This document shows positions 19,088 through 27,926 of a DNA stretch of 64,000 nucleotides, in pieces (the stretch's first letter is position 1; each line of letters begins with the position of its first letter). The notes below the pieces were generated by a model. It was given only the letters and a program-made list of their open reading frames with translations. It did no database searches and was not told the DNA's origin. The stretch is taken from assembly GCA_017516465.1 (NCBI GenBank), contig JAFXCR010000050.1, positions 1-64,000 of the forward strand. Direction: 5' to 3'. The stretch comes from Ruminococcus sp. (GTDB lineage: Bacteria > Bacillota > Clostridia > Oscillospirales > Ruminococcaceae). Position numbers and translations under genes: made by a program.

Positions 19088-20014
19088 ATGAAAACAAGAA
19101 TCACAGAATTACTTGGCTGTAAATATCCCCTGATTCAGGGCGGTATGGCATGGGTTGCCGAGAATACGCTCGCTGCAGCCGTTTCAAACGCAGGAGGAGT
19201 AGGTCTTATCGCAGGCGGCTCTGCACCGATCGACTACCTCAGAGAGCAGATAAGACTCTGCAAGGAAAAAACAGATAAGCCCTTCGGCGTTAATATCATG
19301 CTTATGAGTCCCAACGCAGAGGATCTTGCACAGCTCTGCATTGATGAAAAGGTTGCCGTTGTCACAACAGGAGCAGGAAATCCCGGAAAGTATATTCCCG
19401 CATGGAAGGAAGCCGGAATCAAGGTTATTCCGGTAATTCCGTCCGTTGCTCTTGCCAAGAGAATGGAAAAAGCCGGCGCTGACGCTGTTGTTGCTGAGGG
19501 TACTGAATCAGGCGGTCACATCGGCGAGAATACTACAATGTGTCTTGTTCCTCAGGTGGTTGACGCTCTTGAAATTCCCGTTATCGCAGCCGGAGGAATC
19601 GCTGACGGACGAGGTGTTGCAGCTTCGTTCATGCTCGGAGCAGAGGGCGTGCAGATAGGCACACGCTTCCTTGCATCTGAGGAATGTCAGATTCACCCGA
19701 CCTTCAAGGAGCTTGTCGTAAAGGCAAAGGATACGGATAACGTTGTTACAGGAAGATATACAGGTCATCCGTGCAGAAATATAAAGACCAAGTTCTCCAA
19801 AATGCTTGCAAACGGCGAAAAAGACGGCTCACTTACTCCCGAACAGTTTGAGGAAGTTACACTCGGCTCTCTGAGAAAGGCTGTTCAGGACGGAAACGTT
19901 GAGGAAGGCTCTTTCCTCTGCGGACTTATTGCAGGCATGGTAAACGATGTCAAGCCGTGTAAGGACATTATCGAGGAAATGATGTCACAGGCTGAGAAGC
20001 TTCTTAACAGATAA
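19088..20014 (+). CDS. fabK: Enoyl-ACP reductase II (FabK)
   Basis: A 308-residue FMN-dependent TIM-barrel of the nitronate monooxygenase/FabK family; in this operon it should reduce trans-2-enoyl-ACP. Motifs include PLIQGGMAWV at the N-terminus, VVAEGTESGGHIGE and PVIAAGGIADGRG binding the flavin, and LGAEGVQIGTRF. The start at 19088 follows AAAGGAG; a longer frame from 18956 reads through the MITE and is rejected. No FabI or FabL is present, so this is probably the main enoyl reductase. Confidence 0.93.
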   Translation: MKTRITELLGCKYPLIQGGMAWVAENTLAAAVSNAGGVGLIAGGSAPIDYLREQIRLCKEKTDKPFGVNIMLMSPNAEDLAQLCIDEKVAVVTTGAGNPGKYIPAWKEAGIKVIPVIPSVALAKRMEKAGADAVVAEGTESGGHIGENTTMCLVPQVVDALEIPVIAAGGIADGRGVAASFMLGAEGVQIGTRFLASEECQIHPTFKELVVKAKDTDNVVTGRYTGHPCRNIKTKFSKMLANGEKDGSLTPEQFEEVTLGSLRKAVQDGNVEEGSFLCGLIAGMVNDVKPCKDIIEEMMSQAEKLLNR

Positions 20015-20063
20015 CGATGTAAGGGACGGCATCCCGTTGAAATGTTATGGAAGGGAAGTTATC

Positions 20064-20273
20064 ATGAAAAGATATGAATTTGTACGAATGAAATACAAGA
20101 TGACAAAGGGCGGATATGTTACCTCAAAAGAGGACGGCTATCGTGACCACAGAACTGTTATCACGGAAATGGCTTCACAGGGCTGGCGTTTCGTGGGACA
20201 GATTCCCGTTGAGGCGGCTGGAAATTGGAGTTCAGCTCCTGAATATGATCTTGTATTTGAATATGACAATTAA
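20064..20273 (+). CDS. DUF4177-like small protein
   Basis: A 69-residue protein matching my memory of the DUF4177 family (YEFV..., HR...I...ASQGWRFVGQIP, YDLVFEY). The ATG at 20064 follows GAAGGGAAG. It lies inside the fatty acid operon between fabK and fabG, 49 and 28 bases from its neighbours, so it is co-expressed with lipid synthesis. No function is known to me for the family. Confidence 0.8.
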   Translation: MKRYEFVRMKYKMTKGGYVTSKEDGYRDHRTVITEMASQGWRFVGQIPVEAAGNWSSAPEYDLVFEYDN

Positions 20274-20301
20274 TCGCATAAATATATACGGAGGTTAAAA
20301 T

Positions 20302-21042
20302 ATGGCAGTAGCACTCATAACAGGCGCATCACAGGGAATAGGTGCCGCCATAGCAAAGAGACTGGCAAAGGATGGCTTCGATGTTGCAATAAATCATTCC
20401 CCGAAGGAGAGCAGTAAGGAAAAGGCTCTTGCTGTTGCGGAGGAATGTAAGGCTTTCGGCGTAAGAGCTGTATGCTGTGCGGCAGATGTCTCAAAAATGG
20501 CAGACTGCGAGGAAATGGTGAAGGCTGTCAAAGAACAACTCGGCAGTATTGACGCTCTCGTGAATAATGCCGGAATCACAATCGACAAGCTCCTTGCGAG
20601 AATGACCGAGGAGGATTACGACGCAGTTATTGCCGTAAATCAGAAAAGCATCTTCAATATGCTGAAAAATGTGTGTCCCGTCATGATGAAGCAGAAGCAC
20701 GGCAGAATTGTCAATATTACTTCCGTTGCAGGACTGTACGGAAATCCCGGACAGGTCAACTATTCCGCTTCAAAGGCGGCTATCATAGGCATGACAAAGA
20801 CAATAGCCAAAGAATACGGCAGAAAAAATATCACCTGCAACGCTGTTGCACCAGGATTCATCAATACACCCATGACAGAGGCTCTTTCCGATGAGGTAAA
20901 GACAAAGCTTCTTGACAACGTGGCACTTAAACGCTACGGCAAGCCGGAGGAAATAGCCGGTGTTGTTTCCTTTCTTGTATCTGAGGATTCATCCTACGTT
21001 ACAGGACAGGTTATTGAGGTTTCAGGCGGAATTTCGATGTAA
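20302..21042 (+). CDS. fabG: 3-oxoacyl-ACP reductase
   Basis: A 246-residue short-chain dehydrogenase that reduces 3-oxoacyl-ACP with NADPH. Motifs: TGASQGIG at residues 7-14, NNAGIT, ITSVAG with the catalytic Ser, YSASKAA with Tyr/Lys, and the C-terminal VTGQVIEVSGG typical of FabG. The ATG has GGAGG upstream. Confidence 0.96.
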   Translation: MAVALITGASQGIGAAIAKRLAKDGFDVAINHSPKESSKEKALAVAEECKAFGVRAVCCAADVSKMADCEEMVKAVKEQLGSIDALVNNAGITIDKLLARMTEEDYDAVIAVNQKSIFNMLKNVCPVMMKQKHGRIVNITSVAGLYGNPGQVNYSASKAAIIGMTKTIAKEYGRKNITCNAVAPGFINTPMTEALSDEVKTKLLDNVALKRYGKPEEIAGVVSFLVSEDSSYVTGQVIEVSGGISM

Positions 21043-21080
21043 AGCCGAATCAGTCTGAATATATTTAGAAAGGAAAAATT

Positions 21081-22337
21081 ATGAGCAGAAGAGTTGTTAT
21101 AACAGGTCTCGGAGCAGTTACACCTCTGGGAACCGGAGTTGAAAAATTCTGGGATGGCATTAAGGAAAATAAAATCGGATACTCTCCCATAGACCATTTT
21201 GATACAGAACGTACAGGCGTAAAGCTGTCCGGACTTGTAAGGGATTTCGATGAAACAGCATACTACGAAACAAAGGGTTGTTTTGATAAAAAAGAAGCAC
21301 GACGCATGGATACATTCACAAAGTACGCTGTTGTTGCCGCACATGAGGCACTTGAGGACGCAGGCTCCGATTTCAGCGATATTGATCCTTACAGGGCAGG
21401 AGTTCTTGTTGGATGTGGAATCGGCGGTATTGACTTCACACTTTCAGAATACGAAAAGTATCTTGAAAAGGGTCCCGGTAGAGTTTCCGTTTTCTACGTT
21501 CCGATGATGATAGCAAATATGGCTGCTGGAACAATCGCTATGAAAACAGGCTTCAGAGGTGCGAATTTCTCTGTTGCGTCTGCCTGTGCTTCCGGAACTC
21601 ATGCTCTCGGCGAAGCTTTCCGCAAGGTCAAGGACGGTTATCTCGATGTCTGCATTGCCGGCGGAACTGAAAGCTCCAAGGCTGAATTCACATACGGCGG
21701 CTTCAACAACATGAAGGCACTTACAAGATCTGACGACCTCATGCGTGCGTCAATTCCGTTTGACAAGGAGAGAAGCGGATTTGTTCTCGGCGAGGGAAGC
21801 GGTATGCTTATCCTTGAGGAATACGAGCACGCAAAGGCAAGAGGAGCAAAGATATACTGCGAGCTTGCCGGCTATGGTGCTACCGATGACGGGTACCACA
21901 TGACTTCTCCGATGCCATCAGGCGAGGCTGCCGGAATGGGAATGACTCTTGCAATGCAGGAGGCTGGAGTTTCTCCGGCAGAGGTTGATTATATCAACGC
22001 TCATGGTACATCAACAGGTCTTAACGACAAGTACGAAACAGCAGCGATCAAGCTTGCATTCGGTGATGAAGCCGCAAACGTGAAGATAAATTCTACAAAG
22101 TCAATGATAGGTCACCTTCTTGGTGCGGCAGGAGCAGTCGAGGCTGTTGTCTGTGCAAAGACAATTGAGGAGGGCTTCATCCACAAGACAGTCGGATATG
22201 AGGTTCCCGATGAGGAATGCGATCTTGATTACTGCACTGAAGCTAATATTCAGCAGGAGGTAAACGTTGCTCTGTCCAATTCACTGGGATTCGGCGGTCA
22301 TAACGGAACTCTCTGCTTCAAGAAAATCAAAGACTAA
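21081..22337 (+). CDS. fabF: 3-oxoacyl-ACP synthase II
   Basis: A 418-residue elongating condensing enzyme. The catalytic Cys is residue 169 in ASACASGTH. The two histidines are in NAHGTSTGLND and MIGHLLGAAGA. The ending SNSLGFGGHN is the family's typical C-terminus. ATG follows AAAGGAA. Downstream accB starts after 12 bases. Confidence 0.96.
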   Translation: MSRRVVITGLGAVTPLGTGVEKFWDGIKENKIGYSPIDHFDTERTGVKLSGLVRDFDETAYYETKGCFDKKEARRMDTFTKYAVVAAHEALEDAGSDFSDIDPYRAGVLVGCGIGGIDFTLSEYEKYLEKGPGRVSVFYVPMMIANMAAGTIAMKTGFRGANFSVASACASGTHALGEAFRKVKDGYLDVCIAGGTESSKAEFTYGGFNNMKALTRSDDLMRASIPFDKERSGFVLGEGSGMLILEEYEHAKARGAKIYCELAGYGATDDGYHMTSPMPSGEAAGMGMTLAMQEAGVSPAEVDYINAHGTSTGLNDKYETAAIKLAFGDEAANVKINSTKSMIGHLLGAAGAVEAVVCAKTIEEGFIHKTVGYEVPDEECDLDYCTEANIQQEVNVALSNSLGFGGHNGTLCFKKIKD

Positions 22338-22349
22338 GGAGAAGCTGCT

Positions 22350-22823
22350 ATGGATAAGATTTACGATCAGTTTGAACTTGAAACTATTGAAAAGCTCGCA
22401 AAGCTTGTTTCTGCAAACGAGCTTTCTGAAATAACTATCGAGGACGGTGACAGAAAAATTACTGTCAAGGGCAAGAAGTGTCCTCCTCCTCCGGCAATGG
22501 CAATGCCTTTCATGGCACCGACGCAGCAGGCAGCAGCTCCGGCATCGGTGGCTGAGGCTGCTCCGGCACCGGTACAGGCAGAGCTTTCCGGAAATGTAGT
22601 GAAATCTCCTATCGTGGGAACCTTCTATGCAGCTCCTTCACCTGAGAAGCCGCCTTTTGTAAAGGTCGGCGACAGCGTGAAAAAGGGCGATGTAATTATG
22701 ATTATTGAGTCTATGAAGCTGATGAACGAGATTAAATCCGAATATGACGGCAAGGTAAAGAAGATTCTCGTTGCTAACGGTCAGGCTGTTGAATACGATC
22801 AGCCGCTTATGATCATAGAGTAA
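22350..22823 (+). CDS. accB: Biotin carboxyl carrier protein of acetyl-CoA carboxylase
   Basis: A 157-residue BCCP. The N-terminal alpha region is followed by an Ala/Pro-rich hinge (about residues 48-78) and a biotinyl domain with ESMKLMNE; the biotin-accepting Lys is about residue 123. It belongs to the acetyl-CoA carboxylase set with accC, accD and accA in this operon. Confidence 0.95.
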   Translation: MDKIYDQFELETIEKLAKLVSANELSEITIEDGDRKITVKGKKCPPPPAMAMPFMAPTQQAAAPASVAEAAPAPVQAELSGNVVKSPIVGTFYAAPSPEKPPFVKVGDSVKKGDVIMIIESMKLMNEIKSEYDGKVKKILVANGQAVEYDQPLMIIE

Positions 22824-22844
22824 TATCACTGAGGAGGCACCGGA

Positions 22845-23294
22845 ATGTCAGACGTTTTAATGAACAGAGAACAGATAATGGAAATTATTCCGCACCGTGA
22901 TCCGTTTCTCCTTATCGATGAAATCGTTGAAATGGAAGTAGGTGTGAAGGTAAAGGCAAGAAAATACATAAAGGAAGATGATTTCTGGTTTAAGGGACAT
23001 TTCCCTGACTACCCCGTTACTCCCGGAGTTCTCATGGTTGAGATGCTTGCTCAGGCAGGAGCTGTATGTATGCTCTCAAAGCCTGAATTCAAAGGGAAAA
23101 TCGGCCTTTTCGGGGGCATCGACAAGGCTAAGTTCCGCCGTCAGGTAGTTCCGGGCGACGTCCTTGATCTTGAGGTTGAGATAATCCGCCAGAGAGGTCC
23201 CATAGGAACAGGAAAGGCTCTTGCGTCGGTCGGCGGAGAGAAAGCAGTTTCCTGCGAGATAACCTTTGTGGTAACAGACAGCAAATCGGAGTGA
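22845..23294 (+). CDS. fabZ: 3-hydroxyacyl-ACP dehydratase
   Basis: A 149-residue hot-dog-fold FabZ. IPHRDPFLLIDEI at the N-terminus and GHFPDYPVTPGVLMVEMLAQ (active-site His and Glu) are diagnostic. ATG has GAGGAG upstream. It lies between accB and accC, 7 bases from accC. Confidence 0.95.
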   Translation: MSDVLMNREQIMEIIPHRDPFLLIDEIVEMEVGVKVKARKYIKEDDFWFKGHFPDYPVTPGVLMVEMLAQAGAVCMLSKPEFKGKIGLFGGIDKAKFRRQVVPGDVLDLEVEIIRQRGPIGTGKALASVGGEKAVSCEITFVVTDSKSE

Positions 23295-23301
23295 TATATA
23301 A

Positions 23302-24657
23302 ATGTTTAAAAAAGTACTGATCGCCAACAGAGGCGAAATAGCCGTCCGTATCATAAGAGCCTGCCGTGAACTCGGCGTACGCTGTGCAGCGATTTATTCC
23401 ACAGCTGATACAAGCTCTCTCCACGCACAGATAGCCGATGAGGCAGTCTGCATAGGACCTCCGCCTACAAAGGACAGCTATCTGAATATGAACGCTGTCA
23501 TTCAGGCGGCACTGAATGTCGGTGCAGACGCTATACATCCCGGCTTCGGATTTCTTTCGGAGAACGCAGAATTCGCACGTCTCTGCGAAAAAAACGGAAT
23601 CACCTTTATAGGACCTTCCTACGAGGCTATCGAAATGCTCGGCGACAAGGCGGCTGCCAAGGAGACAATGAAGACTGCCGGAGTTTCAGTTATTCCTGGC
23701 TCTGACGGAGCTGTTTCCTCATACGAGGAGGCTGCTGAAATTGCTGAAAAAGCTGGATATCCCGTGCTTGTAAAGGCTTCTGCCGGCGGCGGCGGACGAG
23801 GTATCAGACGTGTTGATTCTCCCGAACAGCTCAGGGAACAGATGACTGCGGCTCAGCAGGAGGCAAAGAATTTCTTCGGCGACGACGCAGTTTATATTGA
23901 AAAATTCCTTATAAATCCTCACCATATCGAAATCCAGATAATGGCGGATAAAATGGGAAACTACATCTATCTCGGAGAACGTGACTGCTCCATGCAGAGA
24001 CGTAACCAGAAGGTGCTGGAGGAGTGTCCCAGCCCTATTGTGGATGAGGTTCTCCGTAAGAAAATGGGAGAGGCTGCCGTTACTGCCGCAAAGCAAAGCG
24101 GATACTACAATGCCGGAACTATTGAATTCCTCGTGGATGAAAACCGTAACTTCTATTTCATGGAAATGAATACCCGTATTCAGGTTGAGCATCCTATCAC
24201 AGAGGAAGTTACAGGATTTGACCTCGTAAAGGCTCAGATAGAGGTCGCAGCAGGACTTCCCCTCAGCGTGAAGCAGGAGGATATAAAGCTGAGAGGTCAT
24301 GCCATTGAGTGCCGTATTAATGCGGAAAATCCGGAGCTTGATTTCAGACCGTCTCCCGGAACAATCACTGCTCTCTATATGCCCGGCGGTCCCGGAATCA
24401 GAATCGACGGAGCAGTATATCAGGGCTACACGATAACTCCGTACTACGATTCCATGATAAGCAAGCTTATTGCTCACGGCTCCGACAGAGAGGACGCAGT
24501 AAACAAGATGAAGTGGGCATTGTCTGAGTTTATCGTTGAGGGTATTGATACGAATATAGACTTCCAGCTTGAGCTTATCAAAAATCCTGATTTCAGGCAG
24601 GGCAGATATGATATCGGTTTCCTTGGCAGATACATGGATGAACGCAGGAAAAAATAA
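23302..24657 (+). CDS. accC: Biotin carboxylase subunit of acetyl-CoA carboxylase
   Basis: A 451-residue ATP-grasp enzyme that carboxylates biotin on BCCP. Motifs are KVLIANRGEIAVRI at the N-terminus, the glycine-rich ATP loop KASAGGGGRGIR, the catalytic MEMNTRIQVEHPITEEVTG segment and the C-terminal IECRINAE. The ribosome binding site is weak, but the 7-base gap after fabZ suggests coupled translation. Confidence 0.96.
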   Translation: MFKKVLIANRGEIAVRIIRACRELGVRCAAIYSTADTSSLHAQIADEAVCIGPPPTKDSYLNMNAVIQAALNVGADAIHPGFGFLSENAEFARLCEKNGITFIGPSYEAIEMLGDKAAAKETMKTAGVSVIPGSDGAVSSYEEAAEIAEKAGYPVLVKASAGGGGRGIRRVDSPEQLREQMTAAQQEAKNFFGDDAVYIEKFLINPHHIEIQIMADKMGNYIYLGERDCSMQRRNQKVLEECPSPIVDEVLRKKMGEAAVTAAKQSGYYNAGTIEFLVDENRNFYFMEMNTRIQVEHPITEEVTGFDLVKAQIEVAAGLPLSVKQEDIKLRGHAIECRINAENPELDFRPSPGTITALYMPGGPGIRIDGAVYQGYTITPYYDSMISKLIAHGSDREDAVNKMKWALSEFIVEGIDTNIDFQLELIKNPDFRQGRYDIGFLGRYMDERRKK

Positions 24658-24676
24658 CGGGAGGGTGAGATAACCA

Positions 24677-25519
24677 GTGTTTGAGGATCTTTTTAAGGTA
24701 GTAAAAAAACGTTTCAACGACAGTGAAGATGACTACAAGCCGATGTTCAAATGCCCGAGGTGTCAGGAGACATCTCCGCTGATAAGATACGAGGAGCTTC
24801 ACAGAGTGTGTCCCTTGTGCAACTATCACGGCAGATTGTCGGCTCAGGAGCGTATACAGATTACCGTGGACAAGGAAAGCTTCTGCGAGCTTGACAGCGG
24901 TATGACAAGCGGAAATCCTATTGATTTTCCCGATTATGAGGAGAAGCAGAAGGAATCTGCCGAAAAAACAGGGATCTCAGAAGCCGTTGTAACCGGAACA
25001 GCCACGATAAAAGGCTCTCCGTGCGTGGTCGGAATCATGGATTCAAGATATATGATGGGCAGTATGGGAAGCGTTGTGGGAGAGAAGATTTCCCGTGCGT
25101 TTGAGTATGCCGCAGAAAATAATCTTCCGGTTGTGATGTTCACGGCGTCCGGCGGTGCCCGTATGCAGGAGGGAATAGTTTCTCTCATGCAGATGGCGAA
25201 AACATCAGGTGCAGTAAAGCTTCACAGCGATAAGGGCGGACTTTACATCACAGTTATGACTGATCCTACAACAGGCGGTGTTACGGCAAGCTTTGCTTCA
25301 CTCGGTGATATAATCATCGCTGAGCCGAAGGTACTTATTGGCTTCGCTGGCAGACGTGTTATTGAAAATACTATCAGACAGAGACTGCCGGAGGACTTTC
25401 AGCTGGCTGAGTTCATGTTTGAAAAGGGCTTTGTAGATATGATAGTTGAACGCAGAAAAATGAGAAGCGTGCTGTCTCATCTGCTGAAGCTCCACGGCTA
25501 CGATAAAAAGGAGGTCTGA
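24677..25519 (+). CDS. accD: Acetyl-CoA carboxylase carboxyltransferase beta subunit
   Basis: A 280-residue carboxyltransferase subunit. An N-terminal zinc finger (CPRC, 15 residues, CPLC) precedes the crotonase-like core with FTASGGARMQEG and PTTGGVTASFA. The start is GTG at 24677 after GGGAGGGTGAG. It pairs with accA, which starts 3 bases after its stop. Confidence 0.95.
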   Translation: MFEDLFKVVKKRFNDSEDDYKPMFKCPRCQETSPLIRYEELHRVCPLCNYHGRLSAQERIQITVDKESFCELDSGMTSGNPIDFPDYEEKQKESAEKTGISEAVVTGTATIKGSPCVVGIMDSRYMMGSMGSVVGEKISRAFEYAAENNLPVVMFTASGGARMQEGIVSLMQMAKTSGAVKLHSDKGGLYITVMTDPTTGGVTASFASLGDIIIAEPKVLIGFAGRRVIENTIRQRLPEDFQLAEFMFEKGFVDMIVERRKMRSVLSHLLKLHGYDKKEV

Positions 25520-25522
25520 ACA

Positions 25523-26329
25523 ATGAGTGAGAAAAAATCAGCATGGGAACGTCTCCAGCTCGTTCATAATGTCAGCAGACCTACTATAAGGGATTATCTT
25601 CCGCTTATTTTTACCGATTACTACGAAATGCACGGCGATCGTCTTTGCGGCGATGACAAGGCGATTTTCGGAGCCATCGGACGTCTTGACGGCAGACCTG
25701 TAACAATTATTGCTCAGGTAAAGGGCAGGGATATCAACGAAAATAAAGCCTGCAACTTTGCAATGCCTCATCCGGAGGGATACAGAAAGGCTCTCAGACT
25801 TGCAAGACAGGCGGAAAAATTCCACAGACCTGTTATCTGCTTCATTGATACTCCCGGAGCTTTCTGCGGAGTTGCGGCAGAGGAAAGAGGTATGGGAGAG
25901 GCTATCGCAAGAAATATTGCCGAATTCATGACGCTCAGAACACCGGTAATCTCCATTGTTCTCGGTGAGGGCGGAAGCGGCGGAGCATTGGCTCTCGGCG
26001 TATGCGATGAGCTGGCTATACTCGAAAATGCACAGTATTCCGTTCTCTCGCCAAGAGGCTTTGCAAGCATCCTCTGGAAGGACGCTTCAAGAGAGCAGGA
26101 GGCAAGCGAAATTATGCAGATTACCGCAGAGGATATGGTACGTCTTGGCGTTGCGGAAACAATTATCGAGGAACCTCTCGGCGGTGCACATAACGATTTA
26201 GACAAAATCTCGGAAAATATAAAGGAATATTTGTCTAAAATAATACCGAAAAAATGTGAAAAAGATATTGACGTTTTGCTGAAAGAACGTTATACTAAGT
26301 TTAGAAAGATCGGAGCATTCATTGAATGA
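25523..26329 (+). CDS. accA: Acetyl-CoA carboxylase carboxyltransferase alpha subunit
   Basis: A 268-residue alpha subunit with FIDTPGAFCGVAAEERG, the GEGGSGGALALG oxyanion region and LSPRGFASILWKD. It is shorter at the N-terminus than the enterobacterial protein (about 319), which is usual in Firmicutes. Start ATG preceded by AAGGAGG inside the accD end. Confidence 0.95.
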   Translation: MSEKKSAWERLQLVHNVSRPTIRDYLPLIFTDYYEMHGDRLCGDDKAIFGAIGRLDGRPVTIIAQVKGRDINENKACNFAMPHPEGYRKALRLARQAEKFHRPVICFIDTPGAFCGVAAEERGMGEAIARNIAEFMTLRTPVISIVLGEGGSGGALALGVCDELAILENAQYSVLSPRGFASILWKDASREQEASEIMQITAEDMVRLGVAETIIEEPLGGAHNDLDKISENIKEYLSKIIPKKCEKDIDVLLKERYTKFRKIGAFIE

Positions 26330-26372
26330 TTCCGTTTCTTGATATATATTTCATATAAAGGAGGGCATACAC

Positions 26373-26609
26373 ATGGTTTTTGACAAGCTCAAGGATCTTA
26401 TCGCTGATCAGCTCGGCGTTGATGAAGGCGAGGTTACAATGGAAGCTAACATTCAGGACGACCTCGGCGCAGATTCTCTGGACGTTGTAGATCTTATCAC
26501 TACTATTGAAGATGAATTTGACCTCTCAATCCCTGACGAGGCTGTTGAAGAAATCAAGACAGTCGGCGATATCGTAAACTATATCGAAAAGAACGCTGAT
26601 GCAGAATAA
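26373..26609 (+). CDS. acpP: Acyl carrier protein
   Basis: A 78-residue ACP, acidic and helical. The phosphopantetheine site is Ser35 in [19 protein letters not shown] precedes the ATG. Last gene of the fatty acid operon and followed by a strong terminator. Its activation needs a phosphopantetheinyl transferase; the only candidate in the window (46669-47195) is frameshifted, so an acpS is expected elsewhere. Confidence 0.97.
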   Translation: MVFDKLKDLIADQLGVDEGEVTMEANIQDDLGADSLDVVDLITTIEDEFDLSIPDEAVEEIKTVGDIVNYIEKNADAE

Positions 26610-26626
26610 TCTCTGCACAGTATAGA

Positions 26627-26654
26627 AAAGTCCGGCATCAGCCGGATTTTTTTT
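26627..26654 (+). terminator. Terminator of the fatty acid operon
   Basis: TCCGGC-ATCA-GCCGGA followed by TTTTTTTT, 21 bases after acpP. Confidence 0.92.
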
Positions 26655-26794
26655 ATAATGATTATTTTGAATGCCGTTTGCAGGACGATTATCTACATCC
26701 GCCCGTAATGAACGTATTTTTCCTGCGGTGCGATGTAGGTATTGCAACCTATATTGCCTATATTTATTTTACACATAGAAATGTAAATAAAATA

Positions 26795-26823
26795 TTGCAT
26801 TTTAAATAAAAAGGTGATATAAT
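26795..26823 (+). promoter_or_regulatory. Promoter of the MinD-like ATPase gene
   Basis: TTGCAT (26795-26800), 17-base spacer, TATAAT (26818-26823). Confidence 0.75.
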
Positions 26824-26856
26824 AGATAGGTACAGACATTTTCCGTGGAGGATAAT

Positions 26857-27516
26857 ATGAAAAAAATCACAGTAATTACAGGTCACTACGGCAGCGGAAA
26901 GACTAATCTTTCCGTAAATCTTGCGGTAAAAGCCGCACAGGAAGGAAAAAAAGTTACCGTTGTTGATCTCGACCTCGTTAACCCCTATTTCAGAACGGCA
27001 GATTTCAGAGAGATGTTCGCAGATATGGGAATAAAGCTTATTGCTCCTGATTTTGCAAACAGCAACCTTGATGTGCCGTCAATCCAGTTCGATATCGAAC
27101 AGCTCGCAAAAAGCGAGGGATGTCTTATTATCGACGTCGGCGGAGATGACGCAGGAGCTTTTGCTCTCGGACGATTCGCGGAGGCTCTCAACAGCTACGG
27201 GGATGAGCTTGATATGCTCTATGTGATTAATCAGCGGCGATACTTTACGGAAAACTCCGGAGAAGCAGTTTCACTCATGTACGAGATCGAAAGGGCGTCC
27301 CGTATGAAGCATACGGCAGTTGTCAATAATACGAATCTCGGCTGTGAAACTACACCGGAAATTATAGGCAGATCGGCTGAATTTGCAGAACAGACAGCTG
27401 CTGCCGCAGGTCTGCCGCTGGCTTTTACAACCTGTCCAGAAGAACTTTGCGAGCTGATGGATATCAGGGATATTTTTCCGGTAAAGGTATATGTAAAGCC
27501 GCTGTGGGATTTATGA
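26857..27516 (+). CDS. MinD/CobQ-like P-loop ATPase next to an oxidoreductase operon
   Basis: A 219-residue SIMIBI-class ATPase. The N-terminal VITGHYGSGKTNLSVNLA is a deviant Walker A. DLDLVNPYFRTADFRE resembles the ParA/MinD switch, and LIIDVGGDDAGAFALGR occupies the Walker B position. I use the ATG at 26857 because GTGGAGG lies before it; a GTG at 26845 is part of that site. The gene precedes the ferredoxin oxidoreductase genes on the same strand, so a role in their maturation is plausible but unproven. No membrane helix. Confidence 0.85.
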   Translation: MKKITVITGHYGSGKTNLSVNLAVKAAQEGKKVTVVDLDLVNPYFRTADFREMFADMGIKLIAPDFANSNLDVPSIQFDIEQLAKSEGCLIIDVGGDDAGAFALGRFAEALNSYGDELDMLYVINQRRYFTENSGEAVSLMYEIERASRMKHTAVVNNTNLGCETTPEIIGRSAEFAEQTAAAAGLPLAFTTCPEELCELMDIRDIFPVKVYVKPLWDL

Positions 27517-27519
27517 TTA

Positions 27520-27676
27520 TTGCTCCCTCAATTAACTCTTGAAGAATTATATGAAGACTGGGGAGCAAAAATTAAGGAAGAAAGATGAAGGAATACTGTC
27601 GTATTGCAAGGCTTTCTGACGCAGAATTTTGCTCTCCAGGCAAAATAGAAGGTTCAAGAGTTGGTTGGGGGAGCAA
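27520..27676. mobile_element. MITE-like inverted-repeat element
   Basis: Ends are 24-base inverted repeats that match at 21 positions: TTGCTCCCTCAATTAACTCT at 27520 and, reversed, TTGCTCCCCCAACCAACTCT at 27676. The left 49 bases equal the unit at 11101-11149 in 42 positions. An inner ATTTTGC-TCTCCAG-GCAAAAT hairpin is present. It starts 3 bases after the ATPase stop and ends just before the ferredoxin gene. Confidence 0.65.
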
Positions 27677-27699
27677 TGTAAGAAAGAGTGGTGTTTATT

Positions 27700-27906
27700 T
27701 TGGCTAAAATGACTGTTATTACCGAACGCTGCAAGGGCTGCGGACTTTGTGTGACAGCCTGTCCTAAGAAGATTGTTTCACTCCAGAAGGAAAAACGAAA
27801 CAAAAAAGGATATTTCTACGCTGAGTGTACAGATATGGAGGCATGCATCGGCTGTGCAATGTGTGCTATGATGTGTCCTGACTGTGCTATCGTAATCGAA
27901 AAATAA
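27700..27906 (+). CDS. korD: 2-oxoacid:ferredoxin oxidoreductase, ferredoxin-like delta subunit
   Basis: A 68-residue 2[4Fe-4S] protein with CKGCGLCVTACP and CIGCAMCAMMCP, the two cluster-binding motifs. It should carry electrons from the thiamine-dependent catalytic subunits encoded next. The start is uncertain: TTG at 27700 gives MAKMTVITERC and follows AGAAAGAG; a GTG at 27688 and an ATG at 27709 are alternatives. First gene of the kor/vor set. Confidence 0.9.
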   Translation: MAKMTVITERCKGCGLCVTACPKKIVSLQKEKRNKKGYFYAECTDMEACIGCAMCAMMCPDCAIVIEK

Positions 27907-27926
27907 TCAGAAAGGAAAGTAAAGCT

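Noticed and set aside
23719..24717. 332-residue minus-strand frame opposite accC
   Set aside because: Antisense shadow of accC with no family features.
27585..27707. 40-codon frame (MKEYCRIARLSDAEFCSPGK...) inside the 27.5-kb element
   Set aside because: It has a passable ribosome binding site, but it crosses the inverted-repeat end and overlaps the ferredoxin start. No family resemblance; probably chance.
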